A stretch of DNA of 64,000 nt. Source: Candidimonas humi (GTDB taxonomy: Bacteria > Pseudomonadota > Gammaproteobacteria > Burkholderiales > Burkholderiaceae_B). The stretch is taken from positions 62,001 to 126,000 of the forward strand of contig NZ_JAHTBN010000002.1 in assembly GCF_019166065.1 (NCBI RefSeq), read 5' to 3'. The notes under the pieces are model-generated. The model was not told the DNA's origin, made no database searches, and saw only the letters and a list, made by a program, of their open reading frames with translations. Made by a program: the position numbers and the translations under genes. This document shows positions 33,476-43,292 of the stretch, one piece after another (the stretch's first letter is position 1; every line of letters begins with the position of its first letter).

Positions 33476-33607
33476 ATGGAAGCACGCGCCCATTCTTGCC
33501 ACTTCGCCTTGCGCAGCCACGCTGCGGGTGAACACGCGCGCCTTGCCTTCCCCCTTCCGCTTACCCTCGCCCTATCGCTACTGCTACCGATCGGTTGCCG
33601 GGCCTAG
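33476..33607 (+). CDS. candidate leucine leader peptide for leuA attenuation
   Basis: A 43-codon open frame ends 121 bases before leuA with a leucine-dense tail (LAFPLPLTLALSLLLPIGCRA contains eight Leu in 21 residues; this is the part after residue 22). The leucine codons are ctt, ctt, ctt, ctc, cta, cta, ctg and cta. CTA and CTT are rare in this GC-rich DNA, where CTG and CTC dominate. Rare cognate codons just before a regulated biosynthetic gene are the hallmark of a leader peptide whose translation senses charged tRNA-Leu. The ATG at 33476 has only a weak GGGG SD, so the true start may differ. Downstream alternative hairpins support the idea. Confidence 0.6.
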   Translation: MEARAHSCHFALRSHAAGEHARLAFPLPLTLALSLLLPIGCRA

Positions 33608-33641
33608 CGTTCCCGTGGCAGTTCGGCAACCGTTGCGCCAC
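33592..33641 (+). promoter_or_regulatory. mutually exclusive hairpins of a leuA attenuator-like leader
   Basis: The last codons of the leader peptide (cggttgccg, 33592-33600) pair perfectly with cggcaaccg (33624-33632). The same downstream bases can instead form a second hairpin (gtggc 33615-33619 with gccac 33637-33641, and gcaa 33626-33629 with ttgc 33633-33636). A ribosome stalled on the Leu codons would decide which one forms. No U-run follows, so control might act through Rho or on translation. Confidence 0.45.
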
Positions 33642-33728
33642 GCAGTTCCGCATCGCCGCTCGGCCCATTCCTGATCTATCCCTGCCGGCCGGCGATCTCG
33701 CCAGACTCCAGCCCGATAGGTGCACCAC

Positions 33729-35435
33729 ATGATTCCCCGTCCTTCCGACAAATACCGTCCGTTCCGGCCCTTTGCCCGCGATTTCTCCGAGCGAACCTGG
33801 CCTTCCCGCCGCATCGAGCATCCCCCCATCTGGATGAGCACCGATCTGCGCGACGGCAACCAGTCGCTGATCGAGCCCATGAGCGTGGAACGCAAGCTGC
33901 GCTTCTTCGAGCAGCTCGTGAAGATCGGCTTCAAGGAAATCGAGGTCGGCTTTCCGTCCGCCTCGCAGACCGACTTCGACTTCGTGCGCAAGCTGGTCGA
34001 TGAAAAGCGCATCCCCGAAGACGTCACCATCATCGTCCTGACGCAATCGCGCGAAGACCTGATCCGCCGCACCGTCGAGGCGGCCGCCGGCGCCAAGCGC
34101 GCCATCGTCCACTTGTACAACGCCTGCGCGCCGGCGTTCCGCAAGATCGTCTTCAACATGAGCAAGGACCAGATCAAGGAAATCGCGGTAAGCGGCACCC
34201 GCGCGGTCAAGGAGTTCACCGGGCAGCATCCCGAAACCTCTTGGCGCTACGAATACTCGCCCGAGGTCTTCAGCACCACCGAGCCCGAATTCGCGCTGGA
34301 AGTCTGCAACGCGGTGGGCGACGTCTGGCAGCCCTCGCCCGAATCCAAGATCATCTTCAACCTGCCGGCCACGATCGAGGCGACCACGCCCAATCTGTAC
34401 GCCGACCAGATCGAATGGATGCACAAGAACCTGAAGCGCCGCGACAGCGTGGTGCTGAGCGTGCACCCGCACAATGACCGAGGCACCGCGGTGGCGGCCG
34501 CCGAGTTCGCCGTCATGGCCGGCGCCGACCGCATCGAAGGCTGCCTGTTCGGCAACGGCGAGCGCACCGGCAACGTCGACCTGGTCACGCTGGCATTGAA
34601 CCTGTACACCCAGGGCATACACCCGGGGCTGGATTTTTCCGACATCGACGAAGTACGCCGCTGCGTCGAATACTGCAACCAGTTGCCCGTACACCCGCGC
34701 CACCCCTACGCCGGCGACCTGGTGTTTACGGCCTTCTCGGGTTCGCACCAGGACGCCATCAAGAAGGGCTTCGCGCAGCAGCAGCCCGATGCGCTCTGGG
34801 AAGTGCCCTATCTGCCGATCGACCCGGCCGACCTGGGCCGCAGCTACGACGCGGTGATCCGAGTCAACAGCCAGTCCGGCAAGGGGGGCGTCGCCTACCT
34901 GCTCGAACAAGAACACGGGCTGGCATTGCCGCGCCGGCTGCAGATCGAATTCAGCCGCGCCATCCAGCGCGTCACCGACGAGACCGGCTCGGAAGTCACT
35001 TCCGGCGCGGTCTACAAGATCTTCAGCAAAGAATACCTGGAACAAGACCAGCCCTGGAAGCTGGTGCGCCACCGCATCACCGGCGATCCCAAGGCCGATA
35101 GCGGGCACCAGTTCAGCATCGACGCCGAGGTCGAGGTAAACGGCGAAGTCCGGCACCTGCAAGGCAAGGGGGACGGCGCCATCGCGGCCTTCGTCGACGC
35201 CGTGGGCATGCCGATACGCATCATGGACTACCACGAACACGCCATCGGCACCGGCACCGACACCCGGGCCGCATCCTATGTGGAACTGCGGGTCGGCGAC
35301 TCGGCCACCGGCTTCGGCGTCGGCGTCCATCGCGACATCGTCACGGCGTCGTTCCTGGCCATCCTGAGCGCCGTCAACCGCCATGCTGCGGCAGACGTCA
35401 CGCAGCCCGACACGGCTGAAACAACCGAGGCCTGA
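33729..35435 (+). CDS. leuA: 2-isopropylmalate synthase (long form)
   Basis: This first committed enzyme of leucine biosynthesis condenses acetyl-CoA with 2-oxoisovalerate. The 568-residue protein shows the HMGL-like active-site motifs TDLRDGNQS (about 38-46) and the metal-binding HPHNDRG (about 246-252). A C-terminal allosteric LeuA dimer domain covers about 430-568. The N-terminus ([12 protein letters not shown]) is that of the longer LeuA subgroup, not the shorter Escherichia coli type. An AGG-containing SD lies just upstream of the ATG at 33729. The gene is probably controlled by the leader described above and ends at a strong terminator. Confidence 0.95.
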   Translation: MIPRPSDKYRPFRPFARDFSERTWPSRRIEHPPIWMSTDLRDGNQSLIEPMSVERKLRFFEQLVKIGFKEIEVGFPSASQTDFDFVRKLVDEKRIPEDVTIIVLTQSREDLIRRTVEAAAGAKRAIVHLYNACAPAFRKIVFNMSKDQIKEIAVSGTRAVKEFTGQHPETSWRYEYSPEVFSTTEPEFALEVCNAVGDVWQPSPESKIIFNLPATIEATTPNLYADQIEWMHKNLKRRDSVVLSVHPHNDRGTAVAAAEFAVMAGADRIEGCLFGNGERTGNVDLVTLALNLYTQGIHPGLDFSDIDEVRRCVEYCNQLPVHPRHPYAGDLVFTAFSGSHQDAIKKGFAQQQPDALWEVPYLPIDPADLGRSYDAVIRVNSQSGKGGVAYLLEQEHGLALPRRLQIEFSRAIQRVTDETGSEVTSGAVYKIFSKEYLEQDQPWKLVRHRITGDPKADSGHQFSIDAEVEVNGEVRHLQGKGDGAIAAFVDAVGMPIRIMDYHEHAIGTGTDTRAASYVELRVGDSATGFGVGVHRDIVTASFLAILSAVNRHAAADVTQPDTAETTEA

Positions 35436-35477
35436 TCCGCCCGCGGCAGCCGCCGCGGCATCGGGTAAAGCAGCAGC

Positions 35478-35515
35478 AAAGAGCCACGCCGGCATTACGC
35501 CGGCGTGGCTCTTTT
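35478..35515. terminator. bidirectional Rho-independent terminator after leuA
   Basis: A perfect 16-bp inverted repeat (35478-35493 with 35499-35514) encloses attac and is followed by tttt. The A-rich left end lets it also serve the converging minus-strand DUF1840 gene. Confidence 0.88.
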
Positions 35516-35636
35516 ATTACTGCATCGTCTATTACTGCATCGCCTGGCCGGCAGCGGCGTTGCGCCGCGACTCGGGCTTACGCACGGCAGCAGCTGCGCG
35601 GCGCAATGCCGCGGGCAGGACGGCCGTTTCCGGGCG

Positions 35637-35984
35637 CTACCACGTCGTGGGGGCGGGTTCCCAGAGCACGTCGGCGCCTTCGTCGCGCGACAGCTTCAGC
35701 ATGGCCAGCAAGGGCCAGGCGCGGCGGCGAAAACTTACGGCCTGCGACACCGGATGATCTTTGGAATCGTTCTGGTCGTTGTCGTAGGGAATTGCCGAGT
35801 CGGGATTGGCCGAGATGGCATTTTCGATGCCGGCGACGGCCTGGCCGAGCTGGTCGCGCGTGATGACCCCGCGATCCGGCATGCTGTCGGTATAAGGCTT
35901 GCCCGCCGCCTTCAATATGGGCAGCGCGTGTTCCTTGAACATCAAGACTTCGGCCGCGGCCTTCGAATGAAATACAACTAGCAT
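35637..35984 (-). CDS. DUF1840 domain protein
   Basis: The 115-residue soluble protein matches the DUF1840 family of betaproteobacteria. It has an N-terminal MLVVFHSKAAAEVLMFKEHA, a central GVITRDQLGQAVAGIE and a C-terminal RRRAWPLLAMLKLS motif. No function is known. I chose the ATG at 35984 because homologues start with ML(V)VF; a frame to 36008 adds eight residues. It is divergent from the RHS gene, with 110 bases between starts. Confidence 0.82.
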   Translation of the reverse strand: MLVVFHSKAAAEVLMFKEHALPILKAAGKPYTDSMPDRGVITRDQLGQAVAGIENAISANPDSAIPYDNDQNDSKDHPVSQAVSFRRRAWPLLAMLKLSRDEGADVLWEPAPTTW

Positions 35985-36094
35985 TGGCAGGTTTTCCTCA
36001 ATGGACACATGGATACACTACCCTATCTTGCACAGGCTGCCAAGCGGCAATATGGGTAGCGATATCCGTGCCGCCCCATGCAGGAGAACCATCC

Positions 36095-39000
36095 ATGCCG
36101 CTACGCCGCATCCTGGTGCCGCTGCTCGCGCTGTGCTGCGCGGCAAGCGCGCACGCGCAGATGAGCTGCGGCCCCTCGCCGCTGGGCCAGCCCTGCGGGC
36201 AAGGAGGCATCGCCACCCTGCCCGGCGATGCCGAGCCCGGCATCAATCTCGGGGCGGGCAACCCCATCAATCTGGCCACCGGCAATAAATACCAGCAAGA
36301 ACTCGACCTACCCCCCAGCCGCCGCGCCCCACGGCTGGAACTGCGCCGCCACTACAACGCGCAAGACCCGCGCGACTCGGCCCTGGGTCGCGGCTGGGCC
36401 TGGTCCTACGACACGCGGCTCTACCGCGCGGGGGGCCGCTGGCAGATCGTGCAGGCCGACGGCAGCCGCGTCGCCTTCGCCGCCGATGACCGCGGAGACG
36501 ACATCGTGCGCGCCTTGCATGACGCGCAGGGCAGGCTCGAGCGGCGCGGCGGCCTGTGGGTCTGGATATGGCCCGATCGCCAGCAGAATCATTTCGACCG
36601 CCAGGGGTGGCTCGCGCGCATCGTATTCCCCAATGGCGACACGCTGCGCATCGAGCGCCATGAATCCGCCACGGCGGGCCTGCGGCCGCGGGCGCTGGCG
36701 GGCCTGATAAAGCGGCTGGCCGCCGGCGGCGGCGCAAGCCTGGCTTTCCATTACCGGGTCGAAGGCGGCCGCGCCTACATCGACCGCATCGAGTCGCCCG
36801 CAGGCGTTTTCAGCTATGTCTTCGAAGCGCTGCCCACGGGCGCGGGCCGGCGCCTGCGCGAGGTCGTCCGGCCCGACGGCATGCGGCGCCGCTATCTGTA
36901 CGAGCCGCAATGGCAGGCGGGCCACGCGCGGCACCTGACCGGCATACAAATCATCGCCGCCGACGGCCGCAGCCTGCGCACGGCGAGCTGGGCCTACGAC
37001 ACATCGGGCCGCGCCATCATGTGGGCGCCCGGCGCACCGGACACCGCCGGCGGCCTGCGCCTGCGCTACGTCCAGGCTGCCACGGCCGGGCGTCCCGGCA
37101 CGACGGAAGTCACCGACAGCGGCGGCCGTCTTACCCGCCTGCGCATCGCGCGCATAGGCGACCGCTACCGGGTGCTGCGGGTAGAGGGTGCAGCCTGCGC
37201 GGGCTGCCCGGCCCCGGGCACCCGGGCGCGCTACGACGCACAGGGCCGCCTGCTGCACATCAACGGCATCGACGTCGTCCGCCGCCCCTCGGGCGCCCCG
37301 GCGGCCATTCATGCGCCGGACTCCGGCTGGCCCGGGCTGGAACTGCACTATGGGCTATGGGGCCGGCGCAGTTCGTGGTCCAGCGGTCTCACAGGGCTCG
37401 AAAGCCTGCGCTACGACGCCCGCGGCCGCCTGGTCCAGAGGGTCTACGCCAATGGCGATCGCTGGGCCTACCACCACGACGCCCGCAACCGCCCCGACCG
37501 CATCCTGCACGCCGGCGCCGCGGGCTCGGCCAGCACGCGCGTGGCCTGGCGGGGCGCGCTGCCGGTGCGTATCGAGCATCCTCGTGAAACCGAGACCCGC
37601 CACTACGATGCCGCAGGGCGCCTGACGAGACGCGACATCGCCAGGCCCGCCCTGGGCGGCCGCCCCGCTATCCGCTACAGTGAAGCTTTCCGGCACGACT
37701 CCGCCGGCCGCCTGCTGAGCCACCTGCTGCCCGAAGGCGGCGCCCTGCACTATCGCTGGGGCCTCCATGGACGGCTGCAAGGCATAGACTGGGTCGACGC
37801 GCAGGGCCGCAGCCATTCCGTCATCGCCGGCGACCCGCGACGGCCCGGCTACCGCTACGGCAACGGCCTGGAACTGCAGGTGCTGGTGGCGGGAGGCCGG
37901 GCGAGCAGCCTGGCGCTGCACCACGACGGAACGCCCGTATGGATACAGCGGCTGCAATACGACGGCGCGGGCCGTATCACCGGTGAACGGCACAGCGTGC
38001 CCGCGCTGCGCCATGAACAGGCGTGGCACTATGCCTACGACGCGCGTTCGCGCCTGGCGGGGGCGCAGCGGGCAAGCGCGGCAAAGCCCATCTGGTATGC
38101 CTGGAACAAGGACGGCTCGCTGGCGGCGCGCGGCGAGCCGGGGCGGGCCGCCAAGCCGGTGATCGCGCGCGATGCCAGCGGCCTGCCGCTCGCGCACGAC
38201 GGCTTCCGGCTGCGCTATGGACCGCAACGCCGCCTGGCGGCTGCCGAGCGCGGCGGCCAGGTCCACCGCTATTTCCACAATGCCCGAGGCCAACGCATCG
38301 CCGTGCGTTCCCCGGCCGGCGATATCGATTATTTCTACCTCGACAACCGGCTGGTGGCCGAAACCCATCATGGGCAGGCCGGCGCGCCTGCTGCGACATT
38401 GGCCGGCAAAGTAAATCGGGCTGGGCACAGCCTAGCTGAAGCTCCCCAGGCACCGGCCGGCAAGGCTAATCGGGCCGAGCACAGCCTTGGTGAAACTCCC
38501 CAGGCACTGCCCGGCAGGCCGCTCGTCACGCGCCGCTATATCTACGCCCGCCACGCCCTGGTAGGCTTCATCGACTATGCCGCCGACCCTGCCACGGGCA
38601 CGCCCTCGGCCACCCTGTACGCGGTGCATTCCGACCTGCTGGGCGCGCCCCGCCTGGTCACGGACGCCGGCCGGCGGATCCGCTGGCTGGCCGACTACGA
38701 ACCCACCGGGGCCGCCGTCCGCAAGGCGGGCGACCTGGAACTGGACCTGCGCCTGCCCGGCCAGGTGCTGGACCGCGGCACCGGCTGGCACGACAACCTG
38801 CTGCGCACCTACCTGCCCGGCCTCGGCCAATACCTGGAAACCGATCCGCTGGGGCCCCTGCCCGGCAGCCAGGCCCTGGGCTATGCCGCCCAGCAGCCGC
38901 GGCGCCATGCCGATCCGCTCGGGCTGCTGCTGTTCGCCTTCGACGGCACGCGCAACAGCCCCATATCCCAGACCAATGTCTGGAAAATGAGCCAGTGGTA

Positions 39001-39931
39001 CCAGGACGGCCCCGTGTTCTACCAGAGCGGCCCCGGCAACCCGCACTACCTGGACTGGGACGCCGTCACCGCCCAGACCGCCGGGCTGATACTCGATGCC
39101 CAATGGGAATTCCTGCTGGTCGAACTGGCCGAGGCAGCGGCAACGGCGGGCCGCGGCGAGACCATACCCATAGATATCATCGGCTTTTCCCGCGGCGCGG
39201 CCCTGGCCCGGCACTTCGGCAATATGATCGCGCAACAGGTGAGCGACGGCCTGTTTTCCTATCTGGACGCCGACCTGGGCCTGGTCACCGCCTGCGTCGA
39301 CCTGCGCTTCATGGGTTTGTTCGACACCGTGGCGCAGTTCGGCCTGAGCGGCGTCGCCAACCCGCTGTACGACCTGAGTATCGCCTCGGCCTGGCAATGG
39401 GTGGCGCACGCCGTGGCGCTGCAGGAATACCGCTGGATGTTCCCATTGACCAGCGTCGCCGCGGCGCCCGGCGGCAATACCGTGGAAGCGCCCTTCATCG
39501 GCGCGCACTCCGACATCGGCGGCGGCCTGGCGGTCGACGAAGAGGGGCGCTACCAGACCCGCGGCGATCTTTCGGACGTGGCCCTGAACTGGATGCTGTG
39601 GCAGGCGCGGGCGGCGCTGGTGCGTTTCGACACGCCCCCGGCGGCCGACCGACAAGTCACCGACCCCATCCTGCACGACCAGCGCTCGGCCGTCACGCGC
39701 ACCTTGTATGACGGCGACCGCGCCGTGCAGGCCGCCGACGGGTCCACGCAATACCCGCGCCAGGACGCCCACCCCGACCTGGGCCGCGAGCGGCGCCAGG
39801 CCACCGAGCAGCTCATCGCGCGCCTGGAAGGCTGGCACGCCAGCGGCTCGGACGAAGTCGGCACGGTGGACATGGCCGGCTACGCCCTGTGGCTGCAGCA
39901 GGAACTGGGCTGGCAGGCCGTCCCCGCGTGA
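36095..39931 (+). CDS. exported RHS-repeat protein with C-terminal DUF2235 (Tle1-like) lipase domain
   Basis: The 1278-residue protein has a Sec signal peptide (residues 1-22, ending AHA-Q). Next comes a DUF6531-like start ([18 protein letters not shown]) and many RHS/YD repeats (YDARGRL, YDAAGRL, YDGAGRI and similar). The RHS core ends with YLETDPLGP and the boundary motif DPLGL near 940-944. The last 334 residues form an alpha/beta hydrolase of the DUF2235 family: FDGTRN at 949-954, nucleophile elbow GFSRG with Ser1032, then GLFDTV and HSDIGGG. DUF2235 is the fold of Tle1 phospholipase effectors. CAGGAG supports the start. No immunity-like gene follows; argS is next. Confidence 0.88.
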   Translation: MPLRRILVPLLALCCAASAHAQMSCGPSPLGQPCGQGGIATLPGDAEPGINLGAGNPINLATGNKYQQELDLPPSRRAPRLELRRHYNAQDPRDSALGRGWAWSYDTRLYRAGGRWQIVQADGSRVAFAADDRGDDIVRALHDAQGRLERRGGLWVWIWPDRQQNHFDRQGWLARIVFPNGDTLRIERHESATAGLRPRALAGLIKRLAAGGGASLAFHYRVEGGRAYIDRIESPAGVFSYVFEALPTGAGRRLREVVRPDGMRRRYLYEPQWQAGHARHLTGIQIIAADGRSLRTASWAYDTSGRAIMWAPGAPDTAGGLRLRYVQAATAGRPGTTEVTDSGGRLTRLRIARIGDRYRVLRVEGAACAGCPAPGTRARYDAQGRLLHINGIDVVRRPSGAPAAIHAPDSGWPGLELHYGLWGRRSSWSSGLTGLESLRYDARGRLVQRVYANGDRWAYHHDARNRPDRILHAGAAGSASTRVAWRGALPVRIEHPRETETRHYDAAGRLTRRDIARPALGGRPAIRYSEAFRHDSAGRLLSHLLPEGGALHYRWGLHGRLQGIDWVDAQGRSHSVIAGDPRRPGYRYGNGLELQVLVAGGRASSLALHHDGTPVWIQRLQYDGAGRITGERHSVPALRHEQAWHYAYDARSRLAGAQRASAAKPIWYAWNKDGSLAARGEPGRAAKPVIARDASGLPLAHDGFRLRYGPQRRLAAAERGGQVHRYFHNARGQRIAVRSPAGDIDYFYLDNRLVAETHHGQAGAPAATLAGKVNRAGHSLAEAPQAPAGKANRAEHSLGETPQALPGRPLVTRRYIYARHALVGFIDYAADPATGTPSATLYAVHSDLLGAPRLVTDAGRRIRWLADYEPTGAAVRKAGDLELDLRLPGQVLDRGTGWHDNLLRTYLPGLGQYLETDPLGPLPGSQALGYAAQQPRRHADPLGLLLFAFDGTRNSPISQTNVWKMSQWYQDGPVFYQSGPGNPHYLDWDAVTAQTAGLILDAQWEFLLVELAEAAATAGRGETIPIDIIGFSRGAALARHFGNMIAQQVSDGLFSYLDADLGLVTACVDLRFMGLFDTVAQFGLSGVANPLYDLSIASAWQWVAHAVALQEYRWMFPLTSVAAAPGGNTVEAPFIGAHSDIGGGLAVDEEGRYQTRGDLSDVALNWMLWQARAALVRFDTPPAADRQVTDPILHDQRSAVTRTLYDGDRAVQAADGSTQYPRQDAHPDLGRERRQATEQLIARLEGWHASGSDEVGTVDMAGYALWLQQELGWQAVPA
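38402..38509 (+). repeat. 54-bp in-frame tandem repeat inside the RHS gene
   Basis: Two adjacent 54-base units encode [18 protein letters not shown] (770-787) and [18 protein letters not shown] (788-805). They interrupt the RHS shell between the last YD repeats and the core region. Their sequence is unlike a YD repeat, so they look like a recently duplicated linker. Confidence 0.8.
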
Positions 39932-40076
39932 GGGCGTCCGGCCGGCGGCGCGCGGCAAATCACGCTATTATTTATACCTTCCGGCCCGCTGCAACGCGCA
40001 TTGCCGGCCGGCATTTCCGCCTGACCCCGCCACAGGGCCGCGCGCGACCCTGTTACGCCTTATACCTGCACTTTCT

Positions 40077-41762
40077 ATGCTCCCAGAGCAACAAAAACAA
40101 CTCATTGCACTGATCCAGGCCGCCGTGGCCGATATCGTCCCCGACGCCCAGGCTACGGTCACCCTCGAACGTCCCAAGATAGCGGCTCACGGCGACATCG
40201 CCACCAACACGGCCATGCAACTGGCCAAGCCGGCGCGGCGCAACCCGCGCGAACTGGCGCAGCAGATCGTCGAGAAACTGCTGGCCGAGCCCGCCTTCCG
40301 GCAACTGGTCGAAAGCGCCGAGGTCGCCGGCCCGGGCTTCATCAATTTCCGCCTTGCCGCGGCCGCGCGCCAGGCCGTGATCGATGTCGTGGCCCGGCAG
40401 GGCGAACGCTACGGCATGCTGGCGCCCAGCGGCGAGAAAGTACTGGTCGAGTTCGTCTCGGCCAATCCCACCGGGCCGCTGCACGTGGGCCATGCCCGCC
40501 AGGCGGCGCTGGGCGATTCGCTGTGCCGGCTGTTTTCCGCCCGGGGCTATGACGTCACCCGCGAGTTCTACTACAACGACGCCGGCAACCAGATCGACAA
40601 CCTGGCCATCAGCGTACAGGCGCGGGCCCGCGGCATCGCGCCCGATGCGCCCGACTTCCCCGCCGACGGCTACAAGGGCGACTATATCGTCGACATCGCC
40701 CGCGACTTCCAGGCCAAGGCGACGGTGCAGGCCTCCGACGGCGAGGCGGTCACGGCCAGCGGCGACGTGGAAAACCTTGACGACATCCGCCGCTTCGCGG
40801 TGGCCTACCTGCGGCGCGAACAGGATCTCGACCTGCAGGCCTTCGGCCTGAAGTTCGACAACTACTACCTGGAAAGCTCGCTCTACACCAGCGGCCGGGT
40901 CGAACGCACCGTGCAGGCCCTGATCGCCGCCGGCCATACCTACGAAAGCGAGGGCGCGCTGTGGCTGCGCACCACCGAACTGGGCACGGGCGACGACAAA
41001 GACCGCGTCATGCGCAAGTCCGGGGGCGGCTATACGTATTTCGTGCCCGACGTGGCCTACCACGTGGCCAAATGGGAACGCGGCTTCCACCGCGCCATCA
41101 ATATCCAGGGCAGCGACCACCACGGCACCATCGCGCGGGTGCGCGCCGGCCTGCAGGGCCTGGGGCTGGGCATACCCAAGGACTTCCCGGCCTACATCCT
41201 GCACAAGATGGTCAAGGTGGTGCGCAACGGCGCCGAGGTCAAGATCTCCAAGCGCGCCGGCAGCTACGTCACCATGCGCGACCTGATAGACTGGGTCGGC
41301 CAGGACGCGGTGCGCTTTTTCCTGATCCAGCGGCGCGCCGATTCCGAGTTCGTCTTCGACATCGACCTGGCGCTCTCGCGCAACGAAGAAAACCCGGTGT
41401 ACTACATCCAGTATGCGCACGCGCGCATCTGCTCGATGCTCACGCAGTCGGAACATCCGGCCGAGGCCATAGCCGCGGCCGACCCGGGCCTGCTGGTTGC
41501 ACCCACCGAATTCGCCTTGCTGCAACGCCTGGCCGAATACCCGGCCACCCTGGCGCTGGCCGCGCAAGAACTGGCGCCGCACCACATCGCCTTCTGGCTG
41601 CGCGACTGCGCAGCGGACTTCCACGCCTGGTACAACGCCGAGCGCGTGCTGGTGCCCGATACCGGCCTGCAACTGGCGCGCCTGCGGCTGGCCTGGACGA
41701 CCCGCCAGGTGATCGCCGCGGGCCTGCAGGTACTGGGCGTGTCCGCCCCCGAAAGGATGTAA
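40077..41762 (+). CDS. argS: arginyl-tRNA synthetase
   Basis: The 561-residue class I synthetase attaches arginine to tRNA-Arg. The HIGH signature is HVGH at 136-139 ([14 protein letters not shown]). The KMSKS-like motif is KISK at 389-392, and the C-terminal DALR anticodon-binding domain is present. The N-terminal additive domain begins [14 protein letters not shown]. The ATG at 40077 lies 145 bases after the RHS stop. The SPOR gene follows after 6 bases, so the two are probably co-transcribed. Confidence 0.96.
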   Translation: MLPEQQKQLIALIQAAVADIVPDAQATVTLERPKIAAHGDIATNTAMQLAKPARRNPRELAQQIVEKLLAEPAFRQLVESAEVAGPGFINFRLAAAARQAVIDVVARQGERYGMLAPSGEKVLVEFVSANPTGPLHVGHARQAALGDSLCRLFSARGYDVTREFYYNDAGNQIDNLAISVQARARGIAPDAPDFPADGYKGDYIVDIARDFQAKATVQASDGEAVTASGDVENLDDIRRFAVAYLRREQDLDLQAFGLKFDNYYLESSLYTSGRVERTVQALIAAGHTYESEGALWLRTTELGTGDDKDRVMRKSGGGYTYFVPDVAYHVAKWERGFHRAINIQGSDHHGTIARVRAGLQGLGLGIPKDFPAYILHKMVKVVRNGAEVKISKRAGSYVTMRDLIDWVGQDAVRFFLIQRRADSEFVFDIDLALSRNEENPVYYIQYAHARICSMLTQSEHPAEAIAAADPGLLVAPTEFALLQRLAEYPATLALAAQELAPHHIAFWLRDCAADFHAWYNAERVLVPDTGLQLARLRLAWTTRQVIAAGLQVLGVSAPERM

Positions 41763-41768
41763 TCCGCC

Positions 41769-42497
41769 ATGGCCAAATCCAATCGCAAATCCTCCGGATC
41801 CCGATCGGGCGGCAATACGCTGTTCGCCATGCTGGCGGGGCTGATCATAGGCCTGGCGGTGGCCGCCGGCGTAGCCGTGTTCGTCATGCGCGCGCCCATG
41901 CCCTTCGTCGACCATGCCACCCGCGCTCCCGCCCAGACGGCGCTGCTGCCCAACGTCAAGGACGCCCCCGATCCCAACCTCGGCCTGTACGGGGCGGATG
42001 GCGGCGCCGGCACCGCGCCCGGCGCCACGGGGCCGGTCAATACCGCGCCCAAGCCCCTGCCGGGCAATGCGCCGCACGGCGCGCCGGCGCCCTCGGGCAA
42101 CGACAACATCAGCAAGCTGATCGCCACGCTGACCGATACCAGCAAGCCCGCGCCCGCCCAGGGCGCCGCGCCGGCCGCCCATCCCCGTCCGGCGGCCCCC
42201 GACCATCCGGCCGCTGCGCAGCCCAAGAGCGCGGCCGCGCCCAAGGCCGCTCCGGCGCCGGGCACGCAAACCACTTACTACCTGCAGGCCGGCTCGTTTC
42301 ACTCGAGCAGCGAGGCCGAAGCCGTCAAGGCGCGCATCCTGATGCTGGGCCTGCCGGTGGCCGTGCAGAAGGCACAGGTCAACGGCTCCACAGTGAACCG
42401 CGTGCGCGTAGGGCCTTTCAAAGGCATAGACGAAATGAACCGCTCGCGCAGCCGCCTCGGGGAAGAACAGATCGCCTCGACGGTGGTGCGCCAGTAA
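41769..42497 (+). CDS. SPOR-domain cell division protein, FtsN-like
   Basis: The 242-residue protein has a short basic cytoplasmic N-terminus and one membrane helix (about residues 18-40). A long Ala/Pro-rich periplasmic linker follows, then a C-terminal SPOR domain (about 165-242; YYLQAGSFHSSSEAEAVKAR, VNRVRVGPF). SPOR domains bind denuded septal peptidoglycan, so a role at the division site is likely. The position between argS and dsbA is common in Burkholderiales. Confidence 0.9.
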   Translation: MAKSNRKSSGSRSGGNTLFAMLAGLIIGLAVAAGVAVFVMRAPMPFVDHATRAPAQTALLPNVKDAPDPNLGLYGADGGAGTAPGATGPVNTAPKPLPGNAPHGAPAPSGNDNISKLIATLTDTSKPAPAQGAAPAAHPRPAAPDHPAAAQPKSAAAPKAAPAPGTQTTYYLQAGSFHSSSEAEAVKARILMLGLPVAVQKAQVNGSTVNRVRVGPFKGIDEMNRSRSRLGEEQIASTVVRQ

Positions 42498-42507
42498 TAC
42501 ATGCATG

Positions 42508-42541
42508 GCCGGCGCGGCTCGCAAGCTGAACTTGCGCCGGC
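42508..42541 (+). other. hairpin between SPOR gene and dsbA
   Basis: Arms gccggcgc and gcgccggc (42508-42515, 42534-42541) enclose an alternative inner stem gcaag/cttgc. A weak T-rich stretch (catttcctg) follows. It may act as a weak terminator or as an intercistronic RNA-stabilising hairpin. Confidence 0.45.
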
Positions 42542-42608
42542 ATTTCCTGTCTCACCTGCCACACCCATTGCCGGCCACGGCGGCCGGTTCATCTACGGAC
42601 CATAGACC

Positions 42609-43244
42609 ATGTCGCTAAAAACCTTGCTTCTGCGTGCAATTGCGATCATCGCCCTGGGTTCGGGCGCCATGCTGGCGCCCGCTAGCCAGGCTGCCGCCAG
42701 CGGCCCCCTGTACGTCACGCTGGACCAGCCGCAGCCTACCGACACCCCGGGCAAGATCGAGGTGCTGGAATTCTTCGCCTACACCTGCCCGCACTGCAAC
42801 GCCATAGAACCCATGGTGGAAAAGTGGGTCAAGACGCTGCCCGCGAACGTGGTGTTCCACCCCGTGCCGGTGGCCTTCAATGCCAGCATGGCCGACCTGC
42901 AAAAGCTTTACTACACCCTGGCCACCATGAACCGGCTGGACTTGCATGCGGCGGTCTTCAAGGCCATACACGAGCAGAACAAGGCCATCTATACCGAGCC
43001 GGCGATCGTCGACTGGGCCGCGTCGCAAGGCCTGGACCGCAATAAATTCAAATCCATCTTCGATTCTTTCGGCGTGCAGACGGAAGTCACGCGGGCCAAC
43101 GAGCTCGCCAAGAACTACCAGATCGAAGGCACGCCCAGCATTTCGGTGGCAGGCAAGTACGTGACCTCGCCGTCCATGACGCAAAGCTACGAGGGCACCA
43201 TCACGGAAGCCCAGAAACTGGTCGAGATGGCCGAGAAGAAGTAA
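42609..43244 (+). CDS. dsbA: thiol:disulfide interchange protein DsbA
   Basis: The 211-residue periplasmic oxidase introduces disulfides in exported proteins. A signal peptide (about residues 1-30) precedes a thioredoxin-fold domain with the active site CPHC at 60-63, an inserted helical domain, and the cis-proline segment EGTPSISV. The redox partner DsbB is not in the window. The downstream gap before the converging reductase gene holds a GC-rich 8-bp inverted repeat (43258-43275). Confidence 0.94.
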   Translation: MSLKTLLLRAIAIIALGSGAMLAPASQAAASGPLYVTLDQPQPTDTPGKIEVLEFFAYTCPHCNAIEPMVEKWVKTLPANVVFHPVPVAFNASMADLQKLYYTLATMNRLDLHAAVFKAIHEQNKAIYTEPAIVDWAASQGLDRNKFKSIFDSFGVQTEVTRANELAKNYQIEGTPSISVAGKYVTSPSMTQSYEGTITEAQKLVEMAEKK

Positions 43245-43292
43245 AGCGCGGGCGCCGGGGCGGCGCTCGCCGCCCGGACCGCGGCATGACAC

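Noticed and set aside
33561-35495. 644-residue minus-strand open frame
   Set aside because: It is fully antisense to leuA, with no start signal or recognisable motif.
36095-39931. Immunity gene hidden after the RHS toxin domain
   Set aside because: Only 145 bases separate the RHS stop from argS and no open frame with an SD fits there.
40053-42524. 823-residue minus-strand open frame
   Set aside because: Antisense to argS and the SPOR gene; composition is typical of a mirror frame.
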